Shown here in pieces: positions 35,039-43,938 of a stretch of 64,000 nt of DNA. Position 1 is the first letter of the stretch; every line of letters starts with the position of its first letter. The position numbers and the translations under genes are program-made. The notes below the pieces were generated by a model, which was not told the origin of the DNA, searched no databases, and saw nothing but the letters and a program-made list of their open reading frames with translations. This stretch comes from Leisingera sp. M658 (lineage in GTDB: Bacteria; Pseudomonadota; Alphaproteobacteria; Rhodobacterales; Rhodobacteraceae), in contig NZ_CP083546.1 in assembly GCF_025144145.1 (NCBI RefSeq), forward strand, positions 2,310,501 through 2,374,500, read 5' to 3'.

Positions 35039-35850
35039 AGAACATCCCCATTTCCGCACTCATCGGGCTGTTCTTCACGGCCCTGTACTTTCTTGGCGCC
35101 ATCTTTGCGCCGCTGCTGGCCCCCTTTGGCGTTGGCGAAATCGTCGGCGATGTGTGGGAGCCGTCCAGCGCTGAATACCTGCTGGGCACCGACAACATCG
35201 GCCGCGACCTTCTCAGCCGGATGATCTATGGCGGCCGCACCACCATCTTCATCGCCACCGCAGCAACCGTCTTGTCGTTCACCCTGGGGTCAATCCTCGG
35301 TTTCTTTGCCGCCGTTGCCGGCGGCTGGGTTGATCAGGCGCTGTCGCGCTTTGTCGATCTGGTGATGTCGATCCCGACGCTGATCTTTGCGCTGGTTGTC
35401 CTGTCGGTTGCGCCAGTGACCATTCCGATGCTGATCATCGTGATGGGCCTGCTGGACGCCACCCGCGTCTACCGTCTGGCCCGGGCCGTCGCAGTGGATA
35501 TCGAGGTGATGGACTACGTCGAAGCAGCCCGTCTGCGCGGCGAGAAAACCGCCTGGATCATCTTCCGCGAAATCCTGCCCAACGCGTTGTCCCCTTTGAT
35601 TGCCGAAATGGGCCTGCGGTTCATCTTTGCGGTTCTGTTTGTCTCCACCCTGTCCTTCCTGGGCCTGGGTGTGCAGCCGCCTGAGGCTGACTGGGGCGGC
35701 ATCGTGAAGGAGAACAAGGAAGGCATCGTCTACGGCATCCCCGCAGCCCTGATCCCGGCCTTTGCCATCGCCACCCTGGCGATCTCGGTCAACCTTGTGG
35801 CTGACTGGGTGCTGAACCGGACAACCTCGCTGAAAGGAGGCCGCGGATGA
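35035..35850 (+). CDS. Peptide ABC transporter permease (DppC type)
   Basis: A 271-residue permease of the DppC/OppC class. It has the N-terminal helix followed by the cytoplasmic segment EYLLGTDNIGRDLLSRMIYGGRTT (given here in parts), and the EAA loop EAARLRGEKTAWIIFREILPNALSPL. It overlaps the upstream permease by 4 bp and the downstream ATPase by 4 bp, so all four genes are in one tightly coupled operon. Confidence 0.94.
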   Translation: MKNIPISALIGLFFTALYFLGAIFAPLLAPFGVGEIVGDVWEPSSAEYLLGTDNIGRDLLSRMIYGGRTTIFIATAATVLSFTLGSILGFFAAVAGGWVDQALSRFVDLVMSIPTLIFALVVLSVAPVTIPMLIIVMGLLDATRVYRLARAVAVDIEVMDYVEAARLRGEKTAWIIFREILPNALSPLIAEMGLRFIFAVLFVSTLSFLGLGVQPPEADWGGIVKENKEGIVYGIPAALIPAFAIATLAISVNLVADWVLNRTTSLKGGRG

Positions 35851-37484
35851 GCGATACTCTGTTGAAAGTCCGCGACCTGAAGATCGGCGCGACTGTCTAT
35901 CCGCCCGGGGAACGCCCCCGTGATATCGAGATCGTGCACGGGGTCAGCTTTGACCTCGCGCCCGGCAAGGTGCTGGGGCTGATTGGCGAATCCGGAGCAG
36001 GCAAATCCACCATCGGTCTGGCGTCCATGGCCTATGGCCGCGGCGGCGTGAAGATCACCGGCGGCGAGGTCTGGGTCAACGGCCGCGACGTGCTCAAGGG
36101 CAGCCACAAGGACATCCGCAAACTGCGCGGCGCCGAGGTGACCTATGTGTCGCAATCGGCAGCAGCTTCCTTCAACCCGGCCAAGAAGATCATGGACCAG
36201 GTGGTCGAGGCGGCAGTGGAGCAAAAGAAGTTCTCCCGCAAGGACGCCGAAGCCCGTGCGCGGGTGCTGTTTGCCAAACTGGGCCTGCCGGACCCGGACA
36301 ATATCGGCGAGCGCTTCCCGCACCAGGTGTCGGGCGGCCAACTGCAGCGCTGCATGACCGCGCTGGCGCTGTGCCCGGAGCCGGATCTGGTGGTGTTCGA
36401 CGAGCCGACAACGGCACTGGACGTGACCACCCAGATCGACGTGCTGATGGCGATTAAGGAAGCGATCCGCGACACCGGTGTTGCCGCGCTCTACATCACC
36501 CACGACCTGGCGGTTGTGGCGCAGGTGAGCGACGACATCATGGTGCTGAAGATGGGCAACACCGTGGAATACGGCAGTGTCGATCAGATCATCAACACCC
36601 CGCAGGAGGAGTACACCCAGGCGCTGGTCTCGGTCCGCTCCATCGAGCATGAGGAGAAAGCCCCGACGCCGGACCCTGTGCTGAGCGTGCGCAATATCAC
36701 CGCGCGCTACAAAGGCACCCAGTTCGACGTGCTGCACAATGTGAATGTTGATCTTTATCCCGGCCAGACGCTGGCGGTTGTGGGCGAATCCGGTTCCGGC
36801 AAATCCACCCTGGCCCGCGTCATCACCGGGCTTCTTCCACCGCGCGAGGGTGAGATTGAATTTGCAGGCCGCACTCTTTCAGGCGACCTCAAAGGGCGCA
36901 GCCGCGAGGACCTGCGCGAGCTGCAGATGATCTATCAGATGGCGGATGTCGCGATGAACCCGCGCCAGACCGTCGGCACCATCATCGGCCGCCCGCTGGA
37001 GTTCTACTTTGGCATCCGCGGCGCGGAAAAGAAGAAGCGGATCATCGAACTGCTCGACGAGATCGAGCTGGGCGAAAAGTTCATGGACCGGTATCCGGCG
37101 GAATTGTCAGGCGGCCAGAAGCAGCGTGTCTGCATTGCCCGCTCGCTGGCGGCCAAGCCCAAGTTGATCATCTGCGACGAGGTCACCTCGGCGCTGGACC
37201 CGCTGGTGGCGGACGGCATCCTGAAGCTGCTTCTGGACCTGCAGAAGATCGAGGATGTCGCCTATCTGTTCATCACCCACGATCTGGCAACCGTGCGAGC
37301 CATCTCGGATAACATCGCGGTGATGTATCAGGGCAAGGTGCAGCGCTACGGCGGCAAGTCCAAAGTGCTGAGCCCGCCATTTGACGATTACACCGACCTG
37401 CTGCTGAGTTCCGTCCCCGAGATGAAGCTGGGCTGGCTTGAAGAGGTGATCGCCAACCGCAAAATGGAAAGCGCCGGCAACTGA
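35847..37484 (+). CDS. Fused two-domain ABC ATPase (DppD-DppF type)
   Basis: A 545-residue protein with two complete ABC domains in one chain. Domain 1 has Walker A GESGAGKST, signature VSGGQLQR and Walker B VVFDEPTTAL; domain 2 has GESGSGKST, LSGGQKQR and ICDEVTSAL. It replaces the separate DppD and DppF subunits and energises the transporter. The second Walker B has DEVTSAL in place of DEPTSAL, a common variant. The end is followed by a clear terminator. Confidence 0.95.
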   Translation: MSDTLLKVRDLKIGATVYPPGERPRDIEIVHGVSFDLAPGKVLGLIGESGAGKSTIGLASMAYGRGGVKITGGEVWVNGRDVLKGSHKDIRKLRGAEVTYVSQSAAASFNPAKKIMDQVVEAAVEQKKFSRKDAEARARVLFAKLGLPDPDNIGERFPHQVSGGQLQRCMTALALCPEPDLVVFDEPTTALDVTTQIDVLMAIKEAIRDTGVAALYITHDLAVVAQVSDDIMVLKMGNTVEYGSVDQIINTPQEEYTQALVSVRSIEHEEKAPTPDPVLSVRNITARYKGTQFDVLHNVNVDLYPGQTLAVVGESGSGKSTLARVITGLLPPREGEIEFAGRTLSGDLKGRSREDLRELQMIYQMADVAMNPRQTVGTIIGRPLEFYFGIRGAEKKKRIIELLDEIELGEKFMDRYPAELSGGQKQRVCIARSLAAKPKLIICDEVTSALDPLVADGILKLLLDLQKIEDVAYLFITHDLATVRAISDNIAVMYQGKVQRYGGKSKVLSPPFDDYTDLLLSSVPEMKLGWLEEVIANRKMESAGN

Positions 37485-37510
37485 TCCCGTAATCTTTTGC
37501 GTCATCTTAC

Positions 37511-37546
37511 GCCCCTGTCCGGTTCCGGGCGGGGGCTTTTTCTTTT
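37511..37546 (+). terminator. Rho-independent terminator of the peptide transporter operon
   Basis: GCCCC-tgtccggttccgggc-GGGGGC hairpin followed by TTTTTCTTTT, about 27 bp after the ATPase stop on the plus strand. Confidence 0.85.
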
Positions 37547-37707
37547 CTGCCCCGGTTATTTTATGATAGCTTGACGGAACCGGGGAAATGCGGCGGGTCC
37601 AGCCGCAAATAAATGTTCTGTTTCTGAGTGCAGCTGTTTTTGCTTTGCAGGTCAACCTGAAGTCATCGGGCAGTTTTGTTTGACTGCAACAGGCTGGAGG
37701 GGCTGCT

Positions 37708-38349
37708 ATGACAGATTGGGCCATTCACGGACAGGAAATCGGCAACTGCAATTGCAATCCGGGGTGCCCGTGCCAGTTCTCACAGCTGCCCACGGACGGC
37801 ACCTGCGAAGCCATGCTGACCTACCGTATCGACAAGGGGCATTATGGCAGCGTCCAGCTGGACGGGCTTTATGCGGCGGTGATCTATAAGTGGCCCGGTG
37901 CCGTGCACGAGGGCAACGGCCAGATGCAGATGATCATCGACGAACGCGCCACCGCGGATCAGCGGGCCGCGCTAGAGGCGATCATGACAGGCGAAGACAC
38001 CGATGAATTCGCCACCATGTTCTATGTGTTCAGCCTGACAAGCCCGACCAAGCACGAAACGCTGCATGCCGCGATCTCGTTGGACTACGATCGCGAAACC
38101 GGCACCGGGTCAGCCAAGGTTGGCGATTACGCCGAAACCAATGTGCAGCCGATCGCCAATATCGTTTCCGGGGATCCGCATTTCATCAGCATCGCGCTGC
38201 CGAAAGGCTTCGAATTCACCGAGGCCGCCATGGCCTGCGGTTCGACCGTGACACGCAATGCAGCGATCAGCCTGGACAAGAACAGCGGAACCCACGCCCA
38301 TATCGCCGAATTGCATCTGACCGGCAGAGGCGTTGAGCGCGCGGCCTGA
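37708..38349 (+). CDS. DUF1326 protein
   Basis: A 213-residue DUF1326 domain protein. The N-terminal cysteine motif CNCNPGCPCQF (four cysteines) is the family hallmark and may bind a metal. The rest is beta-rich (ETLHAAISLDYDRETG). Genes of this family are nearly always followed by a DUF2182 membrane protein, as here (7 bp away), suggesting a soluble partner of that membrane protein. The biological role is unknown; a metal-related role is a guess from the cysteines. Confidence 0.9.
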   Translation: MTDWAIHGQEIGNCNCNPGCPCQFSQLPTDGTCEAMLTYRIDKGHYGSVQLDGLYAAVIYKWPGAVHEGNGQMQMIIDERATADQRAALEAIMTGEDTDEFATMFYVFSLTSPTKHETLHAAISLDYDRETGTGSAKVGDYAETNVQPIANIVSGDPHFISIALPKGFEFTEAAMACGSTVTRNAAISLDKNSGTHAHIAELHLTGRGVERAA

Positions 38350-38356
38350 GACGGCC

Positions 38357-39181
38357 ATGGCACCGGTGCTGCGCATAAAGGGAACAGCGGAACGGTTAGC
38401 GCGCCACGATCAGGCAGTGGTGCTGGGCGCCGTGGCCATGATCGTGCTGCTTAGCGTGCTTTACACTGTTTTCGGCGTTGGCATGACCATGACCGCAGTA
38501 GAAATGACACGGATGGCCGGACCGATTGGCGCACCGATGCAGATGGACGCGAACAATGCCTGGACGCCTGCCTATGCCGGGCTGACCTTCCTGATGTGGT
38601 GGATCATGATGGTCGCCATGATGACCCCCAGTGCCGCGCCTGTGCTGCTGCTTTACACGGCCATCAAAAGAGCCGGCTCCAGACCGCAGCAGGCACCGCT
38701 GCTGAGTTTGGCGTTTCTTGGCGGTTATCTGCTGGCTTGGGCCGTTTTTTCAATTATCGCCACCAGCTTGCAATGGTGGCTGGAATCGTGGGGCCTCTCT
38801 GATGGTCCCATGATGTCGCTCAGCAGCCGCGCGCTTGGCGGTGCGTTGTTGCTGGCGGCGGGCGCCTATCAGTTTACCCCCTACAAGCACGCCTGCCTAT
38901 TTCATTGCCGGATGCCGGTACAATTTCTGACCGCGCATAACCGCACAGGTTTGGATGGTGCTGTACTGATGGGCGCCCATCACGGCGTTTTTTGCCTCGG
39001 CTGCTGCTGGGCGTTGATGCTGCTGCTGTTTGCCGGCGGCATCATGAACCTCTACTGGATTGCTGGGCTCGCGCTTTATGTGCTGGCGGAAAAGCATGTC
39101 CGCAACCCGCGCCTGTTTGCCAGCTCCACTGGCGGGCTCCTACTGCTTGCCGGCGTCTATGTCCTTGCCACCGCATTCTAA
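38357..39181 (+). CDS. DUF2182 membrane protein
   Basis: A 274-residue membrane protein of the DUF2182 family with about seven helices. Histidines and cysteines placed at helix ends (CLFHCRMP and GAHHGVFCLGCC) are typical of the family and may bind a metal such as copper. Paired with the DUF1326 gene just upstream. The start at ATG 38357 gives a basic segment before the first helix; the in-frame TTG at 38333 is less likely. Confidence 0.9.
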   Translation: MAPVLRIKGTAERLARHDQAVVLGAVAMIVLLSVLYTVFGVGMTMTAVEMTRMAGPIGAPMQMDANNAWTPAYAGLTFLMWWIMMVAMMTPSAAPVLLLYTAIKRAGSRPQQAPLLSLAFLGGYLLAWAVFSIIATSLQWWLESWGLSDGPMMSLSSRALGGALLLAAGAYQFTPYKHACLFHCRMPVQFLTAHNRTGLDGAVLMGAHHGVFCLGCCWALMLLLFAGGIMNLYWIAGLALYVLAEKHVRNPRLFASSTGGLLLLAGVYVLATAF

Positions 39182-39327
39182 GCCCGGCCCGGCCCCTCCC
39201 CGGCAAAGCAAGGAAACTTCCCGCTGAAATGCCGGTTTCTGACCATCCTTTCGTTTTTTGAATGGCAATTCAAGAAACCGTCACGATGATACGGCACCAA
39301 GGTCTGCGCGAAAAAGGGATTCGGCGA

Positions 39328-40164
39328 ATGGACAACAAACTCCTGCTCATCATTCTGGACGGTGTGCCGTGGCGCAACTTCCGCCGCCTGTTCGGCAACC
39401 TTGAAGGCTGGGTCGACAGCGGCGATGCCCGCGTCTGGAAACTGCGCGCTGTACTGCCGTCGATCTCGGCCAGCTGCTATGCCTCGATCCACACCGGTGT
39501 GGCGCCCGCCATCCATGGCTGCACCGGCAACGCCAATGTGTTCCGGCTGAAGGAAAAGGACGTATTCTCCCAGGTGCGCGAAACGGGCGGCGTGACGGGG
39601 GCTGTGGCGCACAGCTACTGGTCGTCCTTCTTCAACCGGCATCCGTTCGACTACGTGCGCGACATCGAATACGACGAACCCGAAAGCAAGACCATCAACC
39701 ATGGCCGGTTTCATTCCATGACCGGCTACGGCAAAGATAATCAGATGACCCCGTCGGATGTCGATCTGTTCGGCACCCTGACCAACCTCTGCCTGCGATT
39801 TGGCCTGGACTACGGGATGCTGCACACCTGTACCCTGGACAGCATGGGCCACCGGTTCTTCCATGATTGCCAGGAAATGGACCACGCCTGTTTCGTGATG
39901 GACGAGATGCTGGCCCCATTCATCACCCGCTGGCGCGATCTGGGCTATGAGGTGATCGTCACCGCCGACCACGGCCAGGACGAGCGCGGCCACCATGGCG
40001 GCCGCGGCCCGCTGCAGCAGGAAACAGCACTGTATTACTTTGGTGATGCCGAAGGCCCCGATCATGACGCCGTGATCGACCAGCGCCAGCTGGCGCCGAC
40101 CATCCTGAAACGTCTGGGCGCACCCGTTGCCGGCACCATGAAGGCAGAACCGTTCCTGAAGTAA
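39328..40164 (+). CDS. Alkaline-phosphatase-superfamily (nucleotide pyrophosphatase-like) protein
   Basis: A 278-residue protein in the alkaline phosphatase/phosphodiesterase superfamily. Metal-binding residues are seen in LDGVPW at the N-terminus, in SISASCY (probable nucleophile Ser), DSMGHRF and TADHGQDERGHHGG, the last with the conserved Asp and histidines. The protein is shorter than most secreted members and lacks a signal peptide, so it probably acts in the cytoplasm on a phosphodiester or phosphonate. Start at MDNKLLL, 8 nt after AAAGGGA. Substrate unknown. Confidence 0.85.
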   Translation: MDNKLLLIILDGVPWRNFRRLFGNLEGWVDSGDARVWKLRAVLPSISASCYASIHTGVAPAIHGCTGNANVFRLKEKDVFSQVRETGGVTGAVAHSYWSSFFNRHPFDYVRDIEYDEPESKTINHGRFHSMTGYGKDNQMTPSDVDLFGTLTNLCLRFGLDYGMLHTCTLDSMGHRFFHDCQEMDHACFVMDEMLAPFITRWRDLGYEVIVTADHGQDERGHHGGRGPLQQETALYYFGDAEGPDHDAVIDQRQLAPTILKRLGAPVAGTMKAEPFLK

Positions 40165-40232
40165 CGCGAATTCGGCGGTTTTGTGCTAGAATGGTCCTCA
40201 GCCGCTGTTTTTTTTCGTCAGGAACGATTGCC

Positions 40233-40790
40233 ATGAAATCTTTTGCTGCTGCGCTGTGCCTGCTGGCGTCCCCGGTACTGGCCAGCGATGCCTGTCACGA
40301 CCTGTGGTTCACCAGGAACGCAGTTATCGACCGGGCCGGGTATTGTTTCGGCTCGCCGCTGGGCCGGGCGGTGTTCAACAACGGCGATTGCATCGGCAAA
40401 TCCGTATCCCTGCCGCCGCACGCCGGGCGGATGGTGGCTTTGGTCAAGGAGATGGAGGCGCGGTTCGGCTGCCGGGTGAACAACAAGCAGACCTATCTGG
40501 ACCTGGACGATCTGTTCCTCAGGCACCAGCTGTGGGACCTGCCTGTGCGGGACGAGTTTGAAAGCGCCTGCCTGGGCTGGCTGGGTCCGGTGACCGGCCT
40601 GCGGGCGGGACACCGCCCGGATGCACCGCTGGTCGGTCTGATCGTTGCCGGGGATTATGTCAGCTATTCGCACATCCCGGTTGGCAGCTGGACCTATGTC
40701 ACAACCTCCGGCCCGGACTGGCAGGCAACCAGCGGCGGTTGGCTGGATACATCGCTGGTTCAGGAGCAATGCCGCGAGGTTGCCGGCTAG
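40233..40790 (+). CDS. Exported YARHG-domain protein
   Basis: A 185-residue secreted protein: signal peptide MKSFAAALCLLASPVLAS (cleavage after VLA), then a YARHG domain with the typical CHDLWFTRNAVIDRAGYCF opening and several cysteines that may be paired. The C-terminal 80 residues resemble DUF4453. YARHG domains occur on cell-surface proteins of many bacteria and have no known reaction. Its stop overlaps the convergent hydrolase by 4 bp. Confidence 0.8.
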   Translation: MKSFAAALCLLASPVLASDACHDLWFTRNAVIDRAGYCFGSPLGRAVFNNGDCIGKSVSLPPHAGRMVALVKEMEARFGCRVNNKQTYLDLDDLFLRHQLWDLPVRDEFESACLGWLGPVTGLRAGHRPDAPLVGLIVAGDYVSYSHIPVGSWTYVTTSGPDWQATSGGWLDTSLVQEQCREVAG

Positions 40791-41722
40791 GGCGCCTCGT
40801 CATCGTAGCTCCAGATCCCCTGCCCCAGCGCTTCGATCGCGACCGAGATCCGCTCAAAACTGTCCCGCGCCCGGCCCACGCTGTGGCGGGCGCGCAGATA
40901 CCCGTGGATCAGGCCCGGCTCGTTGATCCAATGCGCCTTGCCGCCGGCCTCCTGAACGCGGTCGCTGTAATCACGGGAGTCATCGCGCACCGGGTCGCAA
41001 TCAGCTGTCACCAGCACTGTCGGCGGCAGACCTGCAAAATCGCTGTCGGCAAGCGGTGTTAACAGCGGGTCATCTTTCGGCGCCGCGCCATCGGTTCGGA
41101 TATCCATGTAAAACAGCACATCCTCGCGGGTCAGCATCGGCGCTTTGGCGTGTTCGATATAAGACCCCTGGTTCACATCGCCGCCAAAGGCGCCATAGAT
41201 CAGCACCTGCCCCAGGATTGCCTCTGTCCGGCCCCGGGCATGGGCGGCAACCGCAGCGCACAGGTTCGCACCGGCGCTGTCACCGGTCAGGACAATGCCG
41301 GTGCCATAAGCGGCCTCCACCCATTCCAAAGCGGTCCAGGCGTCCTCGAAACTGGCCGGGTGCTTGTGCTCCGGCGCCAGGCGGTAGTCCACGGCCACTA
41401 CCCGGTAACCGGTCTGGGCGCAGATCTCGGCGCAGACATCGTCATGGCTGTCGAGCCCGCCAACCACAAAACCGCCGCCATGGCAGAACAGCACTGTGCG
41501 GGTCGGATCGCCTGCGGTGTAGACCCGGACCGGCACCCCGTTAGCCGAGGTATCCGTGACCGAAACCACATCCGGACGCGGCACCCGGAACTCGCGTGCC
41601 ATGGAGTCATAAATCAGGCGCTGCTCTTCAATGGACATCTCAACGGCGTCATCAGGGTAGTGCTCCCCGGTCTTCTGGATAAAGTCCCAGGTCTCTTCGT
41701 CGATCAGCCGTTCATAATCCAT
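40787..41722 (-). CDS. HSL-family alpha/beta-hydrolase
   Basis: A 311-residue hormone-sensitive-lipase-family esterase. The oxyanion motif HGGGF (about residue 82), the nucleophile GDSAG (about 148) and the C-terminal GLIHGYL with the catalytic His are present. The full set D-S-H is likely complete. These enzymes cleave carboxylic esters and act in the cytoplasm. Substrate unknown. The gene ends against the YARHG gene and is followed upstream by the acyl-CoA synthetase terminator. Confidence 0.9.
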   Translation of the reverse strand: MDYERLIDEETWDFIQKTGEHYPDDAVEMSIEEQRLIYDSMAREFRVPRPDVVSVTDTSANGVPVRVYTAGDPTRTVLFCHGGGFVVGGLDSHDDVCAEICAQTGYRVVAVDYRLAPEHKHPASFEDAWTALEWVEAAYGTGIVLTGDSAGANLCAAVAAHARGRTEAILGQVLIYGAFGGDVNQGSYIEHAKAPMLTREDVLFYMDIRTDGAAPKDDPLLTPLADSDFAGLPPTVLVTADCDPVRDDSRDYSDRVQEAGGKAHWINEPGLIHGYLRARHSVGRARDSFERISVAIEALGQGIWSYDDEAP

Positions 41723-41790
41723 CCGCGAGCCTCCCTGCGTGTCTGTTTTCAGAGCCTAGGCAGAGATTCCCGCAAATGGAATGCCTGAAT

Positions 41791-41818
41791 GAAAAAGCGC
41801 CCCTGAGGGCGCCTTTTA
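41791..41818 (-). terminator. Rho-independent terminator after the acyl-CoA synthetase
   Basis: Stem GCGCCC/GGGCGC with a short loop, followed on the minus strand by a T-run (AAAAA at 41792-41796 on the plus strand), 21 bp past the synthetase stop. The plus side also has TTTT, so it may act in both directions. Confidence 0.8.
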
Positions 41819-41838
41819 TCTCACGTTTACAATCAGGT

Positions 41839-43731
41839 TCAGTCCGCCGCCGGCTCCCAGGGCCGGGTGAAGCTGGCCAGGACACCGGAAATTTCAGGCT
41901 CGGCACTGCCATTGGCCGCCACCTGGGCCACCAGACCGCGTTTTTTGTCATCGGTGACACTGACAACCCGCGCGGCCAGACCCGCCTTTTCCAGTGCGCC
42001 GTTGTAAACACGGGTGATCGCATGTTTGCGCAGATCCGGCTTGAACACCTTGCCCACGGCGGTTTTCGGCAGCTCGTCCAGCACCGTCATATGCTTGGGG
42101 ATCGCCGCCCGCTCATGCACGTGGATCTTGCAGTACTCAAGCAGTTCCTCCTCGCTGACCGAGGCGCCGCCCACCAGCTCAACAAAGGCGCAAGGCAGCT
42201 CGCCCGAGTGGGCATCCGGCTGGCCGATAGCGCCGGCAAATGCCACCGCTTCATGGCCCAGCAGCGCCTCTTCAATCTCGGCCGGGTCGATGTTGTGGCC
42301 GCCCCGGATGATCAGATCTTTGGCACGGCCGGTGATCCACAGGTAGCCATCCCCGTCAATCCGCCCCAAGTCGCCGGTGCGCAGGTATTTGTCCTGATAG
42401 TAGAGGTCCACGTTCTTGTCGGTTTCGGTATAGGTATTGCCGGGGAACACGCCGGGGTTCGAGATGCAGATTTCCCCGACTTCATCGACTCCGCATTCCA
42501 GCGGGCCGTCGGAGGTCTGCTTGACGATCCGCACATCCGTATAGGGCAGCGGGATCCCAACCGAGCCAACCTTCTTTTCACCGCCCGGAGGGTTGCAGGA
42601 CACCAGGCAGGTCGCCTCGGTCAGCCCGTAACCTTCGACAATGGTCACACCCGAAGCCGCCTCAAACCGCTTGAACAATTCCATCGGCATCGGGGCCGAG
42701 CCGGAAAACGCCGTTTTCACCGAGGAGATATCAGCGTCCACTTCCCGCTGCATCAGCGCCGAAACAGCGGTGGGCACGGTGATGATAAAGGTGATCTTCC
42801 AGCGTTCGATCAGCTTCCAGAAGTTGTCGAACACCCCCTCGCCCCGGTAACCTTGCGGTGTCGGGAACACTACATGCGCCCCCGAGGACACCGCCGCCAT
42901 CATGATCACATGCACTGCAAAAACGTGGAACAGCGGCAGCGGGCACATGATGTTGTCTTCTTCGGTGAACAGCAGTGTGTCCCCCAGCCAGCCGTTATAG
43001 ATCAGGCCTGAGTATTTATGCTGCGCCACCTTGGGCATTCCCGTGGTGCCGCCGGTGTGGAAATAGCAGGCAACCCGGTCGCCGTCGCTGTCGGCAAAAT
43101 TCAGCGTGGCGGGATGTTTTGCCATCTCCTTGGAGAAATTCAGGTAATCCGCATGCGCCGCTTTGGCCTGATTATCCAGCTTGGGCCGGATCAGCGGCAC
43201 GATCCAGGATTTCGGCGGCGTCAGGTAACGGTTCAGGTCCACTTCCAGAACCGTGTTCACCCCAGGCGCATGGCGCACCGCCTCAGCCACCTTCTGAGCC
43301 ACGTCGGTCTTGGGGAAGGGCCGCAGGGTCACCACCACCTTGGCCTTGGTCTCGCGCAGGATCGAGGCGATCTGCTCTGGCTCCAAGAGCGGGTTGATCG
43401 GGTTCACGATCCCCGCCACAGCACCGCCGAGCATGGTCACCAGCGTCTCGTGGCAGTTGGGCAGCACATAGGCGACCACGTCCTGCTCTCCGATCCCCAG
43501 CGCGCGGAACATATTTGCCGCCTGGCTCACCTGATCCTTCAGCGTGCTCCAGGTCAGGGTTTCCGCCTTGTCCCGGGGGCCGGAAAAAATCTGATAGCTG
43601 ACCGCGTTGCTGTTCGGGTACTTGCCCGCGGTTCGTGACAGCAGCCCATACAGCGTGGCCGGCAGATCCCGCGCCTCATACGGCATTTCGTTCTGCAGCG
43701 CGTCGCGGTCTGCGACTCCGGAAAATCCCAT
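41839..43731 (-). CDS. Acyl-CoA synthetase (AMP-forming)
   Basis: A 630-residue ANL-superfamily enzyme that activates a carboxylic acid to its CoA ester through an acyl-AMP. The AMP-binding P-loop YFHTGGTTGMPK, the GYGLTEAT core (residues about 370-377) and the RTGDLGRID and GRAKDLIIRGGHNIDP segments are all present, and the lysine of KTAVGKVFK near the C-terminus is conserved. Longer than typical long-chain synthetases by about 60 residues, close to fatty-acyl or propionate-like variants. Substrate not evident. Confidence 0.9.
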   Translation of the reverse strand: MGFSGVADRDALQNEMPYEARDLPATLYGLLSRTAGKYPNSNAVSYQIFSGPRDKAETLTWSTLKDQVSQAANMFRALGIGEQDVVAYVLPNCHETLVTMLGGAVAGIVNPINPLLEPEQIASILRETKAKVVVTLRPFPKTDVAQKVAEAVRHAPGVNTVLEVDLNRYLTPPKSWIVPLIRPKLDNQAKAAHADYLNFSKEMAKHPATLNFADSDGDRVACYFHTGGTTGMPKVAQHKYSGLIYNGWLGDTLLFTEEDNIMCPLPLFHVFAVHVIMMAAVSSGAHVVFPTPQGYRGEGVFDNFWKLIERWKITFIITVPTAVSALMQREVDADISSVKTAFSGSAPMPMELFKRFEAASGVTIVEGYGLTEATCLVSCNPPGGEKKVGSVGIPLPYTDVRIVKQTSDGPLECGVDEVGEICISNPGVFPGNTYTETDKNVDLYYQDKYLRTGDLGRIDGDGYLWITGRAKDLIIRGGHNIDPAEIEEALLGHEAVAFAGAIGQPDAHSGELPCAFVELVGGASVSEEELLEYCKIHVHERAAIPKHMTVLDELPKTAVGKVFKPDLRKHAITRVYNGALEKAGLAARVVSVTDDKKRGLVAQVAANGSAEPEISGVLASFTRPWEPAAD

Positions 43732-43881
43732 AAATCTCCTCCCCGTTCCCCCAATGAATGGGGTGTTCTGTTTGCGCCCAGACTATTGCAAACGCGCAAT
43801 TGCGCAAGCACTGCAACAGGGTCACGCCAAGGCAGTTTGCGGCATGACGTGGCGCCATTTTGCTGCGATTTGCGGTTTTCC

Positions 43882-43913
43882 AAACAAAAACACCCCGGAA
43901 CCAGTCCGGGGTG
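43882..43913 (-). terminator. Rho-independent terminator after the ABC exporter
   Basis: Stem CACCCCGGA/TCCGGGGTG followed on the minus strand by TTTTTGTTT, 26 bp past the ABC exporter stop. Confidence 0.85.
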
Positions 43914-43938
43914 CAGAGTATTCTTCAGGAATTGGCGT

